Part shown: positions 62,101-64,000 of the stretch, one piece after another
Numbering within the stretch: the stretch's first letter is position 1
Layout: each line of letters begins with the position of its first letter
DNA from: Nemopilema nomurai
Lineage: Eukaryota; Cnidaria; Scyphozoa; Rhizostomeae; Rhizostomatidae
Assembly (NCBI GenBank): GCA_003864495.1
Contig: ML133365.1
Span: forward strand, 3,107,856-3,171,855
Direction of reading: 5' to 3'
DNA length: 64,000 bases
The notes under the pieces: generated by a model
What the model was told of the DNA's origin: nothing
The model's database searches: none
The model's input: only the letters and a program-made list of their open reading frames with translations
Translations under genes and position numbers: made by a program

Positions 62101-64000
62101 ATGGAGCAAGTTTTCTTCATTTTGGCTCATATTTGCCTGGTTTTCAGTGCAAGGATCACAAGAGAAGGTACGAGAACAAAACAAGCTGAGTATAATTACA
62201 GTTTGTATTTTCCAATTACAATTTTACTCTAACATTAAGTAGTTTATGAAAGACATTTAAGAACATATACTAGGGTTTCAAAGAATGCATGATAGTATTT
62301 CAGAGGAAACTGTCAATCACGTCTTGACCAGAACTGTTCAGAAACAGAAACAAAAACAAAAACAAATAACTTGCATAAGAAAGAAAATACTGCCGACTGC
62401 TTCAACATCATCTACAAAAAAGCTTTTTCAAGTGCGTTTTTCTCTTTATGTGCTTTTAAGCATATACTTCTGAAATTCTAGATTGTATCATTGTTGACGG
62501 TGGCTGAAAATGATTCTAAGGTTATGATGATGATGATTCCTGAGTGATGATGACTATTCAGTGACCGGCAGTTTCATGCTTTCTACTTTAAATAATCATC
62601 ATAGTCATCACTGTTGGTATTTCTAGTCTAAAAGTCTTCTTGGTATATTTTGAAAGATGCTAGAACTGGGCTATGTATGTGCAAACATCTTTTTATAATA
62701 AAACACCTCAAAATAGTATCTTCTATTTATTATCAGCAAAGGCAATCAACTGCATGCTAGCAAAAGTACGCAATATCATTACAGTATTTGTTCATCCAAT
62801 AGTACAATGAATGATTAGCAGCATTTATTATCTGTAACTGTGATAGTATAATTTGCCCCAAAGCACACAGCCTCTTATCGAAGCCCACACGCTGTACATA
62901 CGAGACCGTAGTGTCGAACCATACTTTCAGCAGAAATAAACAAGCCGGGGTCTTCACGCACCTGGGGCGGGCGGCCGACATTCACAAGTGCAAGCAGATG
63001 TGTTGCGAGAAGGCCGACTGCGATGTGGCCTTCATGCCCCAAAACCACTGCTACGCCGTGTCCTGCTTTTCCGACGAGCACTGCGAGACGACCCCAGCCT
63101 CCGTGTCGAACTTCGTCGTGCAGCTGGTCAAAGTGCGAAGAGTCACCATCCCCGACCCGTACAGCGAAAGCCCAAAGGAGGAGGACATCTGGAAATCGGG
63201 CATTCAGGAGGGCTCAAACCAGAGCCTCAATGAAGAGGGTGAGGCACATTCCCATCTTTTAGAAACAATAATTTATGCAAGTCCTATTCCCTCTCCAGTT
63301 TCAAGCTTTCTTTCAGCTCAAATAAGCAACTCTGGATCAGTCCCACAGTTATAAGAAACACTTATCTCAATTGGGTTGCTTTTTGAGCATGTACTTGTAT
63401 TTTCACGCCCAACCCTCTGAGCAGGATGATCGTTTCCCTTCTCAATACGCCTAGTTAACCCGTTCATACTCCAGTGAACAGTTAAACGATGGGAAACCCT
63501 TGACAACTGAAGCAATTTTCTTTATATACATTGTAATAAACAGTGTAATAAACAAGATAATTAGCAATCCGCAGATTCATTTAAAAAAGTTGCAACATCA
63601 AGAAATCTCCTTCGCAGTGTAGTCTGCGCATGTATTTCACTTCTTTTCCTAAACATTTGATGCTTGAATTCAACTTTGAATTTGCATCATATTTTTAGCT
63701 TTTTAGAGAGGTTTAATTGATCTATATTACATTTATTTATTAGGCCATCCTTGATGCTATCGAACTAAACGCTCTTGATTGGCGTACCCCAAACTGATTG
63801 GTATAATATGAAAGAGAACGTCTTCATTTTTCAGTCACGCTTCAGAGTCCCAATGCCATGGAGGCGTTTATCTGCACACACAGCCCCGTGCTGTACAACG
63901 TGACGCTGCGAGGCGCGTCTAAGTCGGGCATCTTCACCGACCTCGGGTCTGTGGACAACATCAACATGTGCATCGCCTTGTGCTGCGAGCTGCAGAAATG
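62101..64000 (+). CDS. Secreted or membrane MANSC-domain protein, 5' part only
   Basis: Three exons are visible: 62101-62167 (signal peptide MEQVFFILAHICLVFS...), 62864-63238 and 63835 to the window edge. All introns are phase 1. The second exon holds a complete MANSC domain (GVFTHLGRAADIHKCKQMCC, then KADCDVAFM...CYAVSC), lacking the LKGG signature (FSRNKQAG instead), and a charged spacer (PYSESPKEEDIW). The third starts another domain with YNVTLRGASKSGIFTDLG and reaches the CC pair before the sequence ends. The acceptor CCCCAAAG at 62863 was chosen because only it keeps frame. Coding sequence is much richer in G and C at third positions than in the neighbouring minus-strand gene. Total domain number and membrane anchor are unknown. 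Confidence 0.82.

Overview
This is animal nuclear DNA: genes broken into many short exons with GT-AG introns, secreted and membrane protein families restricted to metazoans, minisatellites and short inverted-repeat elements, and AT-rich non-coding DNA. The dense exon structure, with KIAA0319-type and ZDHHC6-type proteins aligning almost end to end with their vertebrate relatives, suggests an invertebrate with slowly evolving gene structure. A cnidarian such as an anthozoan is my best guess, but the sequence does not prove it. All exon models were built by hand from splice sites, reading-frame phase and family motifs. In the three complete models every junction keeps phase and the coding length is a multiple of three.

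Layout. Positions 1-11.4 kb hold no gene I can support: tandem repeats, a pyrimidine-rich block, two MITE-like elements with 3-bp target duplications, and degenerate coding-like scraps. Positions 11.5-21.3 kb (minus strand) carry a complete 11-exon ZDHHC6-type ER palmitoyltransferase (387 aa); its introns contain a LINE fragment and a 14-bp repeat array. Positions 22.7-23.6 kb are a 25-bp minisatellite of about 38 copies with 200-bp higher-order periodicity.

Positions 24.4-39.95 kb (minus strand) carry a complete 24-exon KIAA0319/KIAA0319L-like type I membrane protein (1199 aa): signal peptide, one MANSC domain, a Frizzled-type cysteine-rich domain, a Ser/Thr/Pro-rich linker, five PKD domains, the family's C-terminal extracellular region, an EGF-like segment, a transmembrane helix and a cytoplasmic tail. 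The vertebrate proteins have the same order but no Frizzled domain. Positions 43.5-59.8 kb (minus strand) carry a complete 17-exon gene (1371 aa) whose ectodomain is eleven tandem MANSC domains, followed by one transmembrane helix and a short tail. From 62.1 kb to the window end a plus-strand gene starts head to head with it: a signal peptide, one complete MANSC domain and the start of a second; it continues beyond the window.

The 24-64 kb part is therefore a local cluster of MANSC-domain cell-surface genes. The domains share eight cysteines and an LKGG...AG signature, and most are encoded by single exons flanked by phase-1 introns, the structure expected for growth by exon duplication. I infer extracellular adhesion or recognition roles from the architecture; nothing in the sequence shows a ligand.
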